DNA of 64,000 bases from assembly GCF_001571365.1 (NCBI RefSeq), contig NZ_BCTQ01000014.1, positions 62,001 to 126,000 on the forward strand, in the 5' to 3' direction. This document shows, piece by piece, positions 1 to 16,484 of this stretch (positions are counted from its first letter, which is position 1; each line of letters begins with the position of its first letter). A program made the translations under genes and the position numbers. A model generated the notes under the pieces. The model had not been told where the DNA came from and did not search any database. It saw only the letters and a program-made list of their open reading frames with translations. The DNA is from Achromobacter denitrificans NBRC 15125 (lineage in GTDB: Bacteria > Pseudomonadota > Gammaproteobacteria > Burkholderiales > Burkholderiaceae_B).

Positions 1-679
1 AGACGAAGTCCACGCCCTGGCTCTTCAGCTTGGTGATGACGGCGGAATAGTCGCTGTCGCCGGCGTTGATGCCTTCGAAGATCGCGACGGGCACGCCGCC
101 CTTCTCCAGGTCGTTCTTGACGGCGGTGGCGATGCCCTGGCCATACGACTGCTTGTCGTGCAGCACGGCGGCCTTCTTGGGCTTGATCTTTTCCAGGATG
201 AACTTGGCGGCGGCCGGGCCCTGCTGGTCGTCGCGGCCGATGGTGCGGAAGATGAACTCGTAGTTCTTGCCGTCGGTCAGGGCCGGCGACGTGGCCGACG
301 GGGTCACCATGACCACGCCTTCGTTGTTGTAGACGTCGGCGGCGGCGATGGTCGCGCCCGAGCACACGTGGCCCACGACGAAACCGATCTTGCTGTTGAC
401 CACGCGGTTGGCGGCGACCGGGCCCTGCTTGGGCTCGCAACCGTCGTCGATCACCACGGTTTCCAGCTTCTTGCCGTTCACGCCGCCCGCGGCGTTGATG
501 CGCTCGACGGCGGTGTCCACGCCTTCGCGGACCATATCGCCATACTGCGTGACCGCGCCGGTGGTGGGACCGACGACGCCGATCTTGATGGTCTGCGCCT
601 GCGCTCCCGCGGCAAAGGCCATGCCCGCGGCGACGCCCAAGGCGGCGATGACCGGGGTCAGACGGAATACTGGCTTCAT
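1..679 (-). CDS. Branched-chain amino-acid ABC transporter substrate-binding protein (partial, 3' end outside window)
   Basis: This is the N-terminal part (about 226 residues) of a periplasmic LivK/LivJ-type receptor that delivers leucine, isoleucine, valine or related amino acids to a Liv permease. It opens with a Sec signal peptide ending in an Ala-rich AGAQAQ cleavage region. The family-typical mature start TIKIGVVGPTTG follows, then VGHVCSG and a VMVTPSATSP segment that contributes to the ligand pocket. The start is the ATG at 677-679, with an AGGAG-type ribosome site just upstream on the minus strand. The gene runs off the left edge, so the C-terminal lobe and any liv permease genes are not visible. 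The exact substrate cannot be told from sequence; this family is large in this group of bacteria. Confidence 0.9.
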   Translation of the reverse strand, partial: MKPVFRLTPVIAALGVAAGMAFAAGAQAQTIKIGVVGPTTGAVTQYGDMVREGVDTAVERINAAGGVNGKKLETVVIDDGCEPKQGPVAANRVVNSKIGFVVGHVCSGATIAAADVYNNEGVVMVTPSATSPALTDGKNYEFIFRTIGRDDQQGPAAAKFILEKIKPKKAAVLHDKQSYGQGIATAVKNDLEKGGVPVAIFEGINAGDSDYSAVITKLKSQGVDFV

Positions 680-985
680 GTTGGACTCCTCTAATGATTT
701 GTAATCGTTAGTTTTGTGCACCGAGCGGACGCCGGATCATTTCCAGGCCCGGCACGCCTGCTGGACTGCCTGTTGCACGGCACTTGGCCCTGGTCACGCC
801 CGGTTGCATTGCGATTGCAGGGCAAGCATACACTGAAAAATCGGGGATTCCGGGCCCGTTCCGGGGCCGATTTGACGCGCCTCGCCTTATTGCGCCGCCG
901 CATTCTTTCCCGCTCCGGCTTATACCCGCCGCCATATATGCAAAAGACGATTTATTCGTTTGCGTTACTTAGGCGGCGCGGCATC
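680..985. other. Divergent intergenic region, livK-like / hydrolase
   Basis: About 306 bases separate two divergently transcribed genes, so promoters for both should lie here. Reading frames remain open across it on the plus strand because of high GC, but codon use looks random and no protein family is recognisable. I see no convincing -35/-10 pair, hairpin or repeat. Confidence 0.4.
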
Positions 986-1600
986 ATGGCCGCCATGAGA
1001 CTCCAACCGATCATCGTTCCCGGATGGAAAAACTCCGGACCCGAACACTGGCAATCGCGCTGGGCGGCCATGCTGCCCCATGCGCGCCGCGTCGAGCAGG
1101 GCGACTGGGAACACCCGGCGCCCTCCGAATGGATCGCGGCGCTGACGGCCGAGGTCAGCCAGGCGCGCAGCCCCGTCCTGCTGATCGCGCACAGCCTGGG
1201 ATGCGTGATCAGCGCCTCCCTGCCCGTGCCGCTGCGCGCCAAGGTCGCCGGCGCGCTGCTGGTCGCGCCGGCCGACGTCGAGCGCGACGGCGCGCCCGCG
1301 TGCCTTGCCGCGTTCGCGCCCATCTCGCGCCAGTCGCTGCCGTTCCAGAGCGTGGTGGTGGCCAGCGACAACGATCCCTATTGCCAGCTCGAACGGGCCC
1401 GCGGCTTGGCCCGCGACTGGGGCAGCCGGCTGGTGGTGGTGCCGGGCGCCGGCCACATCAATGCCGACAGCGGCCTGGGCGAATGGCCCCAGGGCCTCAA
1501 GCTGCTCGGCGCCCTGCGCCGGCGCGCGGTCTGGCGCGTCTCGCCTCCGCCCGAACGCATCGCTCCCATCCCCGCGCGGCCGCTCTCGCAACACGCATGA
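986..1600 (+). CDS. RBBP9/YdeN-type alpha/beta hydrolase
   Basis: A small cytoplasmic serine hydrolase of about 204 residues, the usual size for the RBBP9/YdeN (DUF1234-like) family. The N-terminus carries the family signature IIVPGWKNSGPEHWQ. The nucleophile elbow is AHSLGC, with Ser as nucleophile. A catalytic Asp fits the segment VVASDNDPYC, and the catalytic His fits GAGHINADSG near the C-terminus, so the triad looks complete. The reading frame is open far upstream, but homology starts around the ATG at 986, and an alternative ATG lies at 995. The last 25 residues are Pro/Arg-rich and atypical. The natural substrate is unknown for most of this family. Confidence 0.85.
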   Translation: MAAMRLQPIIVPGWKNSGPEHWQSRWAAMLPHARRVEQGDWEHPAPSEWIAALTAEVSQARSPVLLIAHSLGCVISASLPVPLRAKVAGALLVAPADVERDGAPACLAAFAPISRQSLPFQSVVVASDNDPYCQLERARGLARDWGSRLVVVPGAGHINADSGLGEWPQGLKLLGALRRRAVWRVSPPPERIAPIPARPLSQHA

Positions 1601-1971
1601 GCGCGCAGGGCCCGCCGGCCCTCGCTCATGACGTGTAAACGAGCTGACAACCATGTAATAAGCCGTTCCAGCTTTGCGGGCGAGGCCCCGGGCTCCCTTC
1701 GTGCGCGCCGGCGGCCGGTCCCGGCACGCGCAACGTTGGCAATAAGAATGTCGGGACTTGAAATATTTCGGGGTCGTATGGCCCCTAGAATCCCCCCGAC
1801 TTGAACGCAGCCGGCGGGCGCCGCAGCCTGCCACGAACCGAGCCGCGGCGCGCGCCGCGGCCTGCGCACGCCCCCGCGCGCGCCCGTCCGCGGGCCCGCC
1901 CGCCGGCCTTCCCTCTTGCAGCAGAGGCCCCTCATTACGCTGTCAACCAGCTCTTGCTAGAAGGACTCCAC
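1601..1971. other. Leader/promoter region of the PKS gene
   Basis: 371 bases upstream of the polyketide synthase. Near 1596-1627 is a GC-rich inverted repeat (AGGGCC/GGCCCT, 4-base loop) that may end the hydrolase transcript. The stretch 1735-1800 is more AT-rich than its surroundings and has a TTGGCA hexamer at 1737-1742 with TGAAAT 17 bases later, a weak promoter candidate. An open frame runs through 1801-1971 in phase with the PKS, but its Arg/Pro-rich translation has no family similarity I recognise, and an AAGGA ribosome site sits just before the ATG at 1972. Confidence 0.35.
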
Positions 1972-9542
<7,571 letters not shown>

Positions 9543-9546
<4 letters not shown>

Positions 9547-10889
9547 CGCGGGACGTCACGGACAAACGCCGCCCGGGCCTGGCCGCCGGCATCAAGCAGC
9601 GGCTGATCCAGGACGCGCTGCAACGCAAGCTCAAGAGCGCGGGCCGGCAGCCGGCCGCCGCGGCCGCGAGCGGACAGGAGGTGCCCGAGCAGCACTACCG
9701 CTTCGCCCTGCATCCCGGCTACCAGCAGTTGCGGATCATCAGCGAGGGCGCGGCCCGGCTCGGCGTGAGCAGCCCGTTCTTCAAGGTGCATGAAGGCAAC
9801 GCCGCCGCCGCGACCCGCATCGCCGGCGATGCGTATCTCAACTTCGCCAGCTACAACTACCTGGGCCTGTCGGGCGACCTGGCCGTCAGCCACGCCGCCA
9901 AGATCGCGATCGACCGCTACGGCACCTCGGTGTCGGCCAGCCGCCTGGTCTCGGGCGAGCGGTCCGTGCACCGGGAACTGGAAGAGGCCCTGGCCGCGCT
10001 GTACGGCGTGGACGCGGCGGTCACCTTCGTCAGCGGCCACGCCACCAACGTCTCGACGCTGGGCCTGCTGTTCGGGCCCAACGACCTGATCGTGCACGAC
10101 GAGCTGATCCACAACAGCGTGCTGCAAGGCATACAGCTCTCCGGCGCCAAGCGTCTGTCCTGCCCTCATAACGATCCCGAGGCCCTCGATGCGCTGCTCA
10201 AGGCGCACCGCCGCGATTTCGAGCGCGTGCTGGTCGTGCTGGAAGGCCTCTACAGCATGGACGGCGACTACCCCGACCTGCCCCGCTACGTCGAGATCAA
10301 GCGTCGCCACCGGGTCTTCCTGATGGTGGACGAAGCGCACTCGCTGGGGGTGATGGGCGCGCGCGGCCATGGCATACGCGAGCATTTCGGCCTGGACGGC
10401 GGCGACGTGGATATCTGGATGGGCACCCTCAGCAAGACGCTGGCGGGCTGCGGCGGCTATATCGCGGGCGAGAGCGCGCTGGTCGAGCACCTGAAATTCC
10501 TGGCGCCGGGCTTTCTGTACAGCGTCGGCATGCCTCCGCCCGTGGCCGCCGCCAGCCTCGCGGCGCTGCGCCGCATGCGCGAGCTGCCCGACCGCGTGGC
10601 CGCGCTGCAGGCGCGCGGCGCCAGCTTCCTGGCGCGGGCGCGCCGCGCCGGGATCGACACCGGCACCAGCGCCGGCCTGGCCATCGTGCCGGCCATCGTC
10701 GGCAATTCGCTGCGGGCCGCCCGCCTGTCGGCCGCGCTGTTCGCGCGCGGCATCAATGCGCAGCCCATCCTGTACCCGGCGGTTCCGGAACAGTCGGCGC
10801 GCCTGCGCTTCTTCCTGTGCAGCGAGCACAGCGAGGACGATATCGCCTATACAGTGGACGTGCTGGCCGAAGAGATCGCCAGGCTGTAG
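9543..10889 (+). CDS. wcbT: WcbT-like alpha-oxoamine synthase (AONS/serine palmitoyltransferase family)
   Basis: A PLP enzyme of 448 residues in the family of BioF, KBL, ALA synthase and serine palmitoyltransferase, which condense an acyl thioester with an amino acid and release CO2. Visible motifs are FASYNYLGLSG, GTSVSASRLVSGE, the cofactor Asp/His segment VDEAHSLGVMG, and the Schiff-base Lys298 in GTLSKTLAGCGG. An N-terminal extension of about 50-80 basic residues is longer than in BioF and may dock with the synthase. The start codon overlaps the PKS stop (ATGA, 9543-9546), so the two are translationally coupled. Given the missing thioesterase, the likely role is to take the chain off the PKS ACP and form a 3-keto amino lipid. 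A biotin role is unlikely because no bio genes are nearby. The amino-acid partner is unknown. Confidence 0.9.
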
Positions 10890-10894
10890 GCCCG

Positions 10895-10916
10895 GCCCGC
10901 GGCTCAGGCCGCGGGC
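10895..10916. terminator. GC-rich hairpin between convergent PKS-AONS and capsule operons
   Basis: A perfect 9-base stem, GCCCGCGGC with GCCGCGGGC, and a TCAG loop lie between the two convergent stop codons, which are only 14 bases apart. The loop contains the stop codon of the minus-strand gene. There is no T-tract on either side, so it may block the opposing transcript or act with Rho rather than being a classical terminator. Confidence 0.45.
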
Positions 10917-12412
10917 ATCAGGCCCATGCGCGCGAGAAACGCCTGGCCGAGGTCGCTGGCGGCCAGCGGCGCGGCCGGCGCCCGCGCATCCCCCTCGGTG
11001 CGCCAGATCAGATACTCGGTTTCGCCGGAAGGCGCGCCCAGGCGCCGGTAGACGCCGGGCATGATGGGCACGTGGTCCCCATAGATGCAGAGACCGGCCG
11101 GCCGCGGCAAGGCGGCCAGCGCGCGCGCCAGCATCCCGAACATGGCGTCCGCGTTGCCCAGGTGCCGGCAGTAGGCGACGAGGTCCCGGCAGTCCGCGGG
11201 CAGCGGCTCGCGGCAGACGGCGGCCTCGTCCGCCGCGTCCACCCGCTCCCAATGCAGGGGCCCATGGTTCTCCATGGTGATCACGTGCACGTACAGCGGC
11301 CCGGTGCGCGCCTGGCCCAACAGCTCGATCACCCGCGCCGCCACGTTCCGGTCGCCCACGTAGGGCTGTCCGGGCGCGCCGCCCTCGAACGCCGCGATAT
11401 CGATGAATTCGTCGAAGCCGAGCAGCGGCAACACCCGGTCGCGGCCGTAGAAGCCGCGATGATAGGGATGCACGCACACCGTCCGGTAGCCCAGGCCGCG
11501 CAGATAGCCGGCCAAGGAAGCCAGGCCGCTGCGCGCCAGCCGGCGGTACGGCTGGTAGCGGTGCACGCCCTGCCGGCCCGCGTCCAGCCCGGTCAGGAAG
11601 GCGAACTCGGTGCGCACGGTATTCGCGCCCCAGGACGCCACCCGCAAGGGCCCGTGCGCGCCGGCCCCGGCGCGCAAGGCGTCGAATTCCGCGAGCAACG
11701 CCGGCCGGATCTGCGGGTACAGGCTCCGCGGATCGAAGAAGGACTCGCTCTGTACCGATACCAGGTCGGGCAAGGTCTCGGGCAACGCCGCGGCCGGCGC
11801 GGAAAACGGCGTGGCCGGCGGATCTTCCTTGCGCCGTTCGCTCTTCGCATAGCGCCACAGCGCCATGGCCAGGCCGAGCCGCCGCAGATCCTTGCGCGCA
11901 TCGAAGCTGATGCGCACCGGCCGGCTGCCGGCCGCGCCAGCCAGCGCCGCGCCGCCCAGCCCCAGCGCCATCGCGCCCGCTCCGGCCGGCTCGGGCGATT
12001 CCAGCATCAGGCCTGCGGCCAGGGCCGCGCCCATGCCCGCCGCCGCGCCCAGCGCCCGCCACAGGCCCAGGAACGGCAGATACAGCCTGGGATGGCGCAG
12101 CGCGTCCGTGAAGTACTCGAAATCGGCCCACACGAAGGGTTCGCGCAACGCCTGGTATTTGGCGTTGTTGACCACGACGATCAGGCCCGCGCCCGCCAGC
12201 GCCAGCGCCGCCGCGAAATACGGCCGGCGCACCACGGCCCAGGCCAGGGCGAAGGCCAGCATCCACAGCCCGGCGTGCAGGAACAGCGCGCTGGCCGGGC
12301 GCCGCCATGGCGGGCGCGGACGCAGCGACAGGCACGCTTCCAGCGCCCAGGACAAGACCAGCCCGCCCGCCAGCGGAACGCCGGCGGCCAGGACGAATTC
12401 CTCAAGCGCCAT
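10904..12412 (-). CDS. WcbQ-like membrane LTA-synthase/sulfatase-superfamily protein
   Basis: A 502-residue protein with several hydrophobic segments in the first 180 residues and a periplasmic alkaline-phosphatase/sulfatase-fold domain after them. The domain resembles lipoteichoic acid synthases and phosphoethanolamine transferases: VQSESFFDPR for the first metal-site region, a Thr-rich NTVRTEFAFLTG that should hold the nucleophile, HPYHRGFYGRD, MENHGP, and the metal-binding GDHVPIMPG. It would transfer a phosphoglycerol, phosphoethanolamine or similar group outside the inner membrane, but donor and acceptor are unknown. It is the last gene of the capsule operon and overlaps the preceding SDR gene by 11 bases. 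Its placement next to PKS, AONS and SDR genes matches the Burkholderia wcbQ position, so symbol assignment is by context only. Confidence 0.8.
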   Translation of the reverse strand: MALEEFVLAAGVPLAGGLVLSWALEACLSLRPRPPWRRPASALFLHAGLWMLAFALAWAVVRRPYFAAALALAGAGLIVVVNNAKYQALREPFVWADFEYFTDALRHPRLYLPFLGLWRALGAAAGMGAALAAGLMLESPEPAGAGAMALGLGGAALAGAAGSRPVRISFDARKDLRRLGLAMALWRYAKSERRKEDPPATPFSAPAAALPETLPDLVSVQSESFFDPRSLYPQIRPALLAEFDALRAGAGAHGPLRVASWGANTVRTEFAFLTGLDAGRQGVHRYQPYRRLARSGLASLAGYLRGLGYRTVCVHPYHRGFYGRDRVLPLLGFDEFIDIAAFEGGAPGQPYVGDRNVAARVIELLGQARTGPLYVHVITMENHGPLHWERVDAADEAAVCREPLPADCRDLVAYCRHLGNADAMFGMLARALAALPRPAGLCIYGDHVPIMPGVYRRLGAPSGETEYLIWRTEGDARAPAAPLAASDLGQAFLARMGLMPAA

Positions 12413-13172
12413 AGCCCAGCCAGCCCAGTATGCGCCCGGAAAGGCCGGGCGGCAGGCCCGCCAGCAGCCAGCATCCCAGGTTCAGCGGAAACGGAAAGCT
12501 GATGCGCGCGCGGTTGGCCTCCAGCCCCCGGCGCACGCGGCGGGCGGCCCGGGCGGGATCCCACTCGAAAGGCTTGGGGCCGGGCATGGCCGCGCACATG
12601 GGCGAAGTCACGTATCCAGGCATCACCACGTTGATCCGCACCCCTTGCGGCGCCATGGCGTCGCGCAGCGCCTCGCCGTAGGCCTTCAGGGCGGCCTTGC
12701 TGGCGCTGTAGCTGGGCGTGGCGGGCAGCCCGCGCCAGGCGGCCTGGGAGCTGATGAGCGCGATCTGGCCCGCGCCCCGGCGCCGCATGCGCTCGCCCAG
12801 GGCATGCGCCAGCGCCAGGGACGCCCGCACATTGACTTCCAGCAGCCCTTCGATCTCGTCCCAGTCCTCTCCCCGCCCCGGCCCGGCTGCCGAAATATTC
12901 ACGCCGGCGTTGACGATGGCCAGATCGGGCGGCACGTCCGCGGCCTGCGCGTCCAGCCACGCCCGCAGCGCCTCGCGGTCGCGCAGGTCCAGCACGGCTT
13001 CTCGCACCGAGGCGCCGCGCGCCTCGCAGCGGGCCGCGATATCGCGCAGCGCGTCCACGCGCCTGCCCAGCAGCGTCAGCGTCACGCCCGGCGCCGCGTA
13101 TTCCTCGGCCAGCGCCTGGCCGATGGCGCCCGTGGCGCCGGTGATCAGCACATTGCGTGCGCATTGCGTCAT
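12402..13172 (-). CDS. wcbP: WcbP-like short-chain dehydrogenase/reductase
   Basis: A classical SDR of 256 residues. It has the cofactor motif TGATGAIGQ near the N-terminus, the NAG-type motif IVNAGVNIS, the catalytic Ser in LISSQAAW and the YSASK catalytic Tyr/Lys pair, followed by PGYVTSP. A hydrophobic C-terminal segment (LNLGCWLLAGLPPGL) suggests contact with the membrane or with a lipid substrate, as in 3-ketosphinganine reductases. The ATG at 13170-13172 overlaps the kpsS stop (ATGA). Its position between the capsule assembly genes and the PKS/AONS pair suggests it reduces the 3-keto group of an AONS product, but a sugar substrate cannot be excluded. The open frame extends far upstream only because of high GC. 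Confidence 0.85.
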   Translation of the reverse strand: MTQCARNVLITGATGAIGQALAEEYAAPGVTLTLLGRRVDALRDIAARCEARGASVREAVLDLRDREALRAWLDAQAADVPPDLAIVNAGVNISAAGPGRGEDWDEIEGLLEVNVRASLALAHALGERMRRRGAGQIALISSQAAWRGLPATPSYSASKAALKAYGEALRDAMAPQGVRINVVMPGYVTSPMCAAMPGPKPFEWDPARAARRVRRGLEANRARISFPFPLNLGCWLLAGLPPGLSGRILGWLGYGA

Positions 13173-14392
13173 AGCATCTCCTCCAGCGGGGAACGCGGCC
13201 GGGCGATCCGCTCGGCCGCGCTGTCCACGGCCAGCGAGATCCCCGGCTCGCTGTAGAAGCCGCCGTTGACCTGAGTGGCATGGACCACCGCCGCCTTGAA
13301 GTCCCGGAAGAGCGAACCGTCCGGCGGCTCGGCCGCGCGCCAGAACTCGTCGAGCGTGCCCTGGAACGTCAGCCCCTCCAGATGATAGATGGCGCTGCTC
13401 AATGCCATGGTCGGGCAGCCGTGCTCCAGCGCCGCCGCGCCCACCGTGCTGTTCACCGTCACCACCCCCGCCGCCCGCGCCAGCAGGCTGGGCAGGTGGC
13501 CGCGCTCCAGGTAGACGACGCGGTCGGCCACGCCGTAGGTCCGCGCCAGCTCCCGCACGCCGGTTTCGTGGCGGGCCACGCCCGGATCCAGCGGGTGGTT
13601 CTTCACCACCAGCAGGCTGCCCTCGGGGGCATGCCGGGCGAACGAGGCGATCGCCAGCGCGGCCACCTGCCGCATGCCGTGGAACGGCGAATGGTCCCGG
13701 ATCTGCGCATCGCCTTCGAGCTGCAAGGGCAGCAGGTAGTACGGCCGCGACCCGGACGCCACGCGCGCCACCGCCATGGCGTCGGTCTGGCCGCGCCAGC
13801 GCAGCGCCGCCGCGCGCCGCACGTAGGCGGCGTACTCGCGCGCCGCGCCGTAAGGCGCATGGCTGCGGTAGCGCGGAAAGCAGACCGCGTTCAGCGCCCC
13901 GCAGAGATGATAGGCCACGTCGTGCCCCGCCCGGTTCCAGAAAGGCGCCCGGAACGGCCGCGGTTCGGGCGCCGGCCCGGCGCGGCGCGCCGCCTCCCGG
14001 TACCACGCCGGATCGCGCGGCAGGGCCGAATGCGCGTTGACCCCGCCGCGCTCCAGCGTGATCCAGTGCGGCCGGAAATAGCCTTCCTCGAACACGTGGA
14101 CGCGCAGGCCTTCCCGCCGCGCCAGCTCGATCGCTGGCCGGTGCACGGGCCGGCGGTCGCCGAAGAGCACGATGTCGGTCGCCCCGCGCTCGGCGAAGGC
14201 GGCCGCGTAGAACGCCGGCAGGGCCTGCGCGCGGCCGCGGAAGGCGCGGGCCTCGCCGTTGCGCCAGTAGGCGGCGTCGCCCGCGGTGAAATTCACCTTG
14301 GAGACCGCCGCCCCGCCGGCCCGCAGACGCTCGCCCAGGCGGGAGAAGAACGGCGAACACACGCCCTGCAGGAACAGATACGAGCGCGTCAT
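13169..14392 (-). CDS. kpsS: Capsule polysaccharide export/assembly protein KpsS (WcbO-like)
   Basis: A 407-residue member of the KpsS/WcbO (Capsule_synth) family, cytoplasmic inverting Kdo transferases that add the first beta-Kdo to a lipid acceptor during group 2 type capsule assembly. Recognisable segments are FLQGVCSPFFSRLG at the N-terminus, VNFTAGDAAYWR, VFEEGYFRPHWITLE, VVKNHPLDP and VNSTVGAAALEHGCP, which line the nucleotide-sugar site in this family. It overlaps kpsC upstream and the SDR gene downstream by ATGA, which means tight translational coupling. Length is close to E. coli KpsS. Together with the downstream lipid genes it is probably where the acceptor lipid and glycan meet. 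Confidence 0.92.
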   Translation of the reverse strand: MTRSYLFLQGVCSPFFSRLGERLRAGGAAVSKVNFTAGDAAYWRNGEARAFRGRAQALPAFYAAAFAERGATDIVLFGDRRPVHRPAIELARREGLRVHVFEEGYFRPHWITLERGGVNAHSALPRDPAWYREAARRAGPAPEPRPFRAPFWNRAGHDVAYHLCGALNAVCFPRYRSHAPYGAAREYAAYVRRAAALRWRGQTDAMAVARVASGSRPYYLLPLQLEGDAQIRDHSPFHGMRQVAALAIASFARHAPEGSLLVVKNHPLDPGVARHETGVRELARTYGVADRVVYLERGHLPSLLARAAGVVTVNSTVGAAALEHGCPTMALSSAIYHLEGLTFQGTLDEFWRAAEPPDGSLFRDFKAAVVHATQVNGGFYSEPGISLAVDSAAERIARPRSPLEEML

Positions 14393-16446
14393 GGCGCGAA
14401 CCGCGCGCGCAGCAGCGTGTCCAGCTTGCGCCACTGGCGCCGCGCATAGCCGACCCGCAGGCTGCGCAGCCTGCCTTCGCGCTCCAGCGCGTCGCGCGTC
14501 TCCACGATGCGGGTCAGGACCGCCTCGCAGGTCGTATAGCCCTTGAGTTCCCAGTCCCAGTAGATCGGGTAGCGCAGCAAGGCGCCCGCCACCAGTTCGT
14601 CCAGCGTCAGGGCGCGCTCGCGGCGCGGCATGGCCATGCGGTCCTCGGTCAGGCCCCAGCCCGCGTAGAACGGCCGGCCGTGCGCAACCACGCGCTTGCC
14701 CCGCAACAGGGCATCGAAGCCCGAGAGCGAGGTCATGGTGTGCATCACGTCGCAGGCCTCGATGCAGGAAACCACCGACGCTTCGGTTTCGACGTGGTCG
14801 GCCAGGCCCCGCAGTTCGTCGCGCGCCACCGCGCCGCGCCGGTTGCCCGAGGCCACGTCCGGATGCGGCTTGTAGACGATGTAGGCGCGGGGATGCGCCT
14901 CGCGGGCCTGGCGCAGCAAGGCCAGGTTGCCCGCCACCGGGCCGCAGCCCAGCCGCACGGACACGTCGTCCTCGACCTGCCCGGGCACCAGCACCACCTC
15001 CCTGCCCTGCGACGGCCAGGCCACCGGCCGCGCCGGCTCCAGGTTGTACTTGGTGATGCCGTGCGCGACCATGAAGGCGCGCACCCGCCGGGCCGAAGCC
15101 AGTTCGCCGGCGGTGAAGCGCGCGTGGTTCAGCGTGTGTTCCAGGTCGCTCGGGCGGCCCGGATCGAAATACATGCCCTGCGCGTCCAGCGCCAGGCTCA
15201 GCGGCCGGATCAGGTCCGACCCGAGCCCGACCGAACGCACGAAGCCGTCTTCCATGCGCAGCAGGGCGCAGCCGGCGTCGGCGGCCAGCTGCGCCACGCC
15301 GTCCGGCGCCTTCGCGCTCCAGTGCACCAGGGCGTCGCCCGGGCCCGGCGCCAAGGCGCGCGCCCTCGCGGCGTCGGGCACGAACATCACGCGTCCGGCC
15401 CGCGGCGACAGCATCGGCCTCACGTTGGCCGCTTTCCAGCGGCGAAAGCCCACGCAAATCATCCGGCGCGGCAGCCGTTGGGCCATGGTGCGCTGGCGCA
15501 GCAGCCAGGAAATCGCATCGAAGATGCTGCCCTGGCGGTGGCTGACGGGGTCCAGATAGCGGGTGTAATGAAAATAGGCGGCGGCGAACAGCTCCCGCAC
15601 GCTGCGCCGGCGCTGGCGCCGCTCGCATTGCCGGCGGTCGCGCGTCAGCCCCCAGCCCGCGTACCAGGGCAGGCCCAGGCAGGTGACCGGTTTGTCCAGC
15701 AGCAGCCCCTCGAAGCCCATCTGCGAGCTCACCACGTACAGGTGATCCACCTGCTCCAGCAGCGCCAGCGGATTGACGTCCTCGCGCAGCACCCGCGTGC
15801 GCGCGTCGTCGGCGATATGCGTGAGGTAGCCGGCCTTCTGGCCCGCGCTGACCTCGGGGTGCGTTTTCACGATGCACAGCGCGTCGGGGTGTTCCCGCCG
15901 CGCCAGTTCCAGCATTTCCTCGAAGGTGGCGGCGCTGGCGCCGGCCAGCGTGACGCTCATGTCGCCCACCGTCTGGTCCACCACCAGCACCCGCTTTCTG
16001 CCGCCGGCCGACAGCGGCGGGCAATCGACGCCGGCATGGTTGTACTTGCTGAGGCGATGGCGCTTCACCAGCGCCATCGCCTCGTCCACGTCCTCCTCGA
16101 TCCCGTCGAGCAGGTCGCGGTCCGAGGCCAGCAGGCCTTCGAGCGCCGACGGCCGGGTGCCGTCGTAGTAGATGCCTTCCGGATCCACCACCATGGACAC
16201 CGCGGGATACTCGGCGCCCGCCCCGAACGAGCGCAGGAAACCGTCCTCCAGCGCCAGATAGGGCACGCCCAACTGGCCGGCCCGCTTGCGCGCGGCCAGG
16301 GCCGAGGGCCGCAGCCCCCAGCCGGCCACGGCGTCGGGCCGCGTGCCGTTCAGGCCCGACAAGGCGTTGCCTCGCCGCACCGGCGCGCCCAGCAAGGCCT
16401 CCAGGAAGGGAATGCGGGCGATGCCCGCGGAATGGATTTCTATCAT
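14389..16446 (-). CDS. kpsC: Capsule assembly protein KpsC (WcbA-like dual beta-Kdo transferase)
   Basis: A 685-residue two-module protein of the KpsC/WcbA family, which extends the Kdo linker that joins group 2 type capsules to their lipid. The duplication is plain: LEDGFLRSFGAG and PWYAGWGLTRDR in the first half match MEDGFVRSVGLG and PFYAGWGLTEDR in the second, and KTHPEVSAG matches KPHPDVASG. Each half therefore looks like a complete transferase module. The start is the ATG at 16444-16446; the frame is open further upstream but homology begins here. Its stop overlaps the kpsS start. A 38-base gap separates it from the dehydrogenase gene upstream. Confidence 0.93.
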   Translation of the reverse strand: MIEIHSAGIARIPFLEALLGAPVRRGNALSGLNGTRPDAVAGWGLRPSALAARKRAGQLGVPYLALEDGFLRSFGAGAEYPAVSMVVDPEGIYYDGTRPSALEGLLASDRDLLDGIEEDVDEAMALVKRHRLSKYNHAGVDCPPLSAGGRKRVLVVDQTVGDMSVTLAGASAATFEEMLELARREHPDALCIVKTHPEVSAGQKAGYLTHIADDARTRVLREDVNPLALLEQVDHLYVVSSQMGFEGLLLDKPVTCLGLPWYAGWGLTRDRRQCERRQRRRSVRELFAAAYFHYTRYLDPVSHRQGSIFDAISWLLRQRTMAQRLPRRMICVGFRRWKAANVRPMLSPRAGRVMFVPDAARARALAPGPGDALVHWSAKAPDGVAQLAADAGCALLRMEDGFVRSVGLGSDLIRPLSLALDAQGMYFDPGRPSDLEHTLNHARFTAGELASARRVRAFMVAHGITKYNLEPARPVAWPSQGREVVLVPGQVEDDVSVRLGCGPVAGNLALLRQAREAHPRAYIVYKPHPDVASGNRRGAVARDELRGLADHVETEASVVSCIEACDVMHTMTSLSGFDALLRGKRVVAHGRPFYAGWGLTEDRMAMPRRERALTLDELVAGALLRYPIYWDWELKGYTTCEAVLTRIVETRDALEREGRLRSLRVGYARRQWRKLDTLLRARFAP

Positions 16447-16484
16447 GCGTCCGTCCGGCGCCCGTTCCGCGTCGGCGGCGTGGC

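Noticed and set aside
1801-1971. N-terminal extension of the PKS
   Set aside because: Arg/Pro-rich without family similarity; a good ribosome site and the KS domain begin at 1972.
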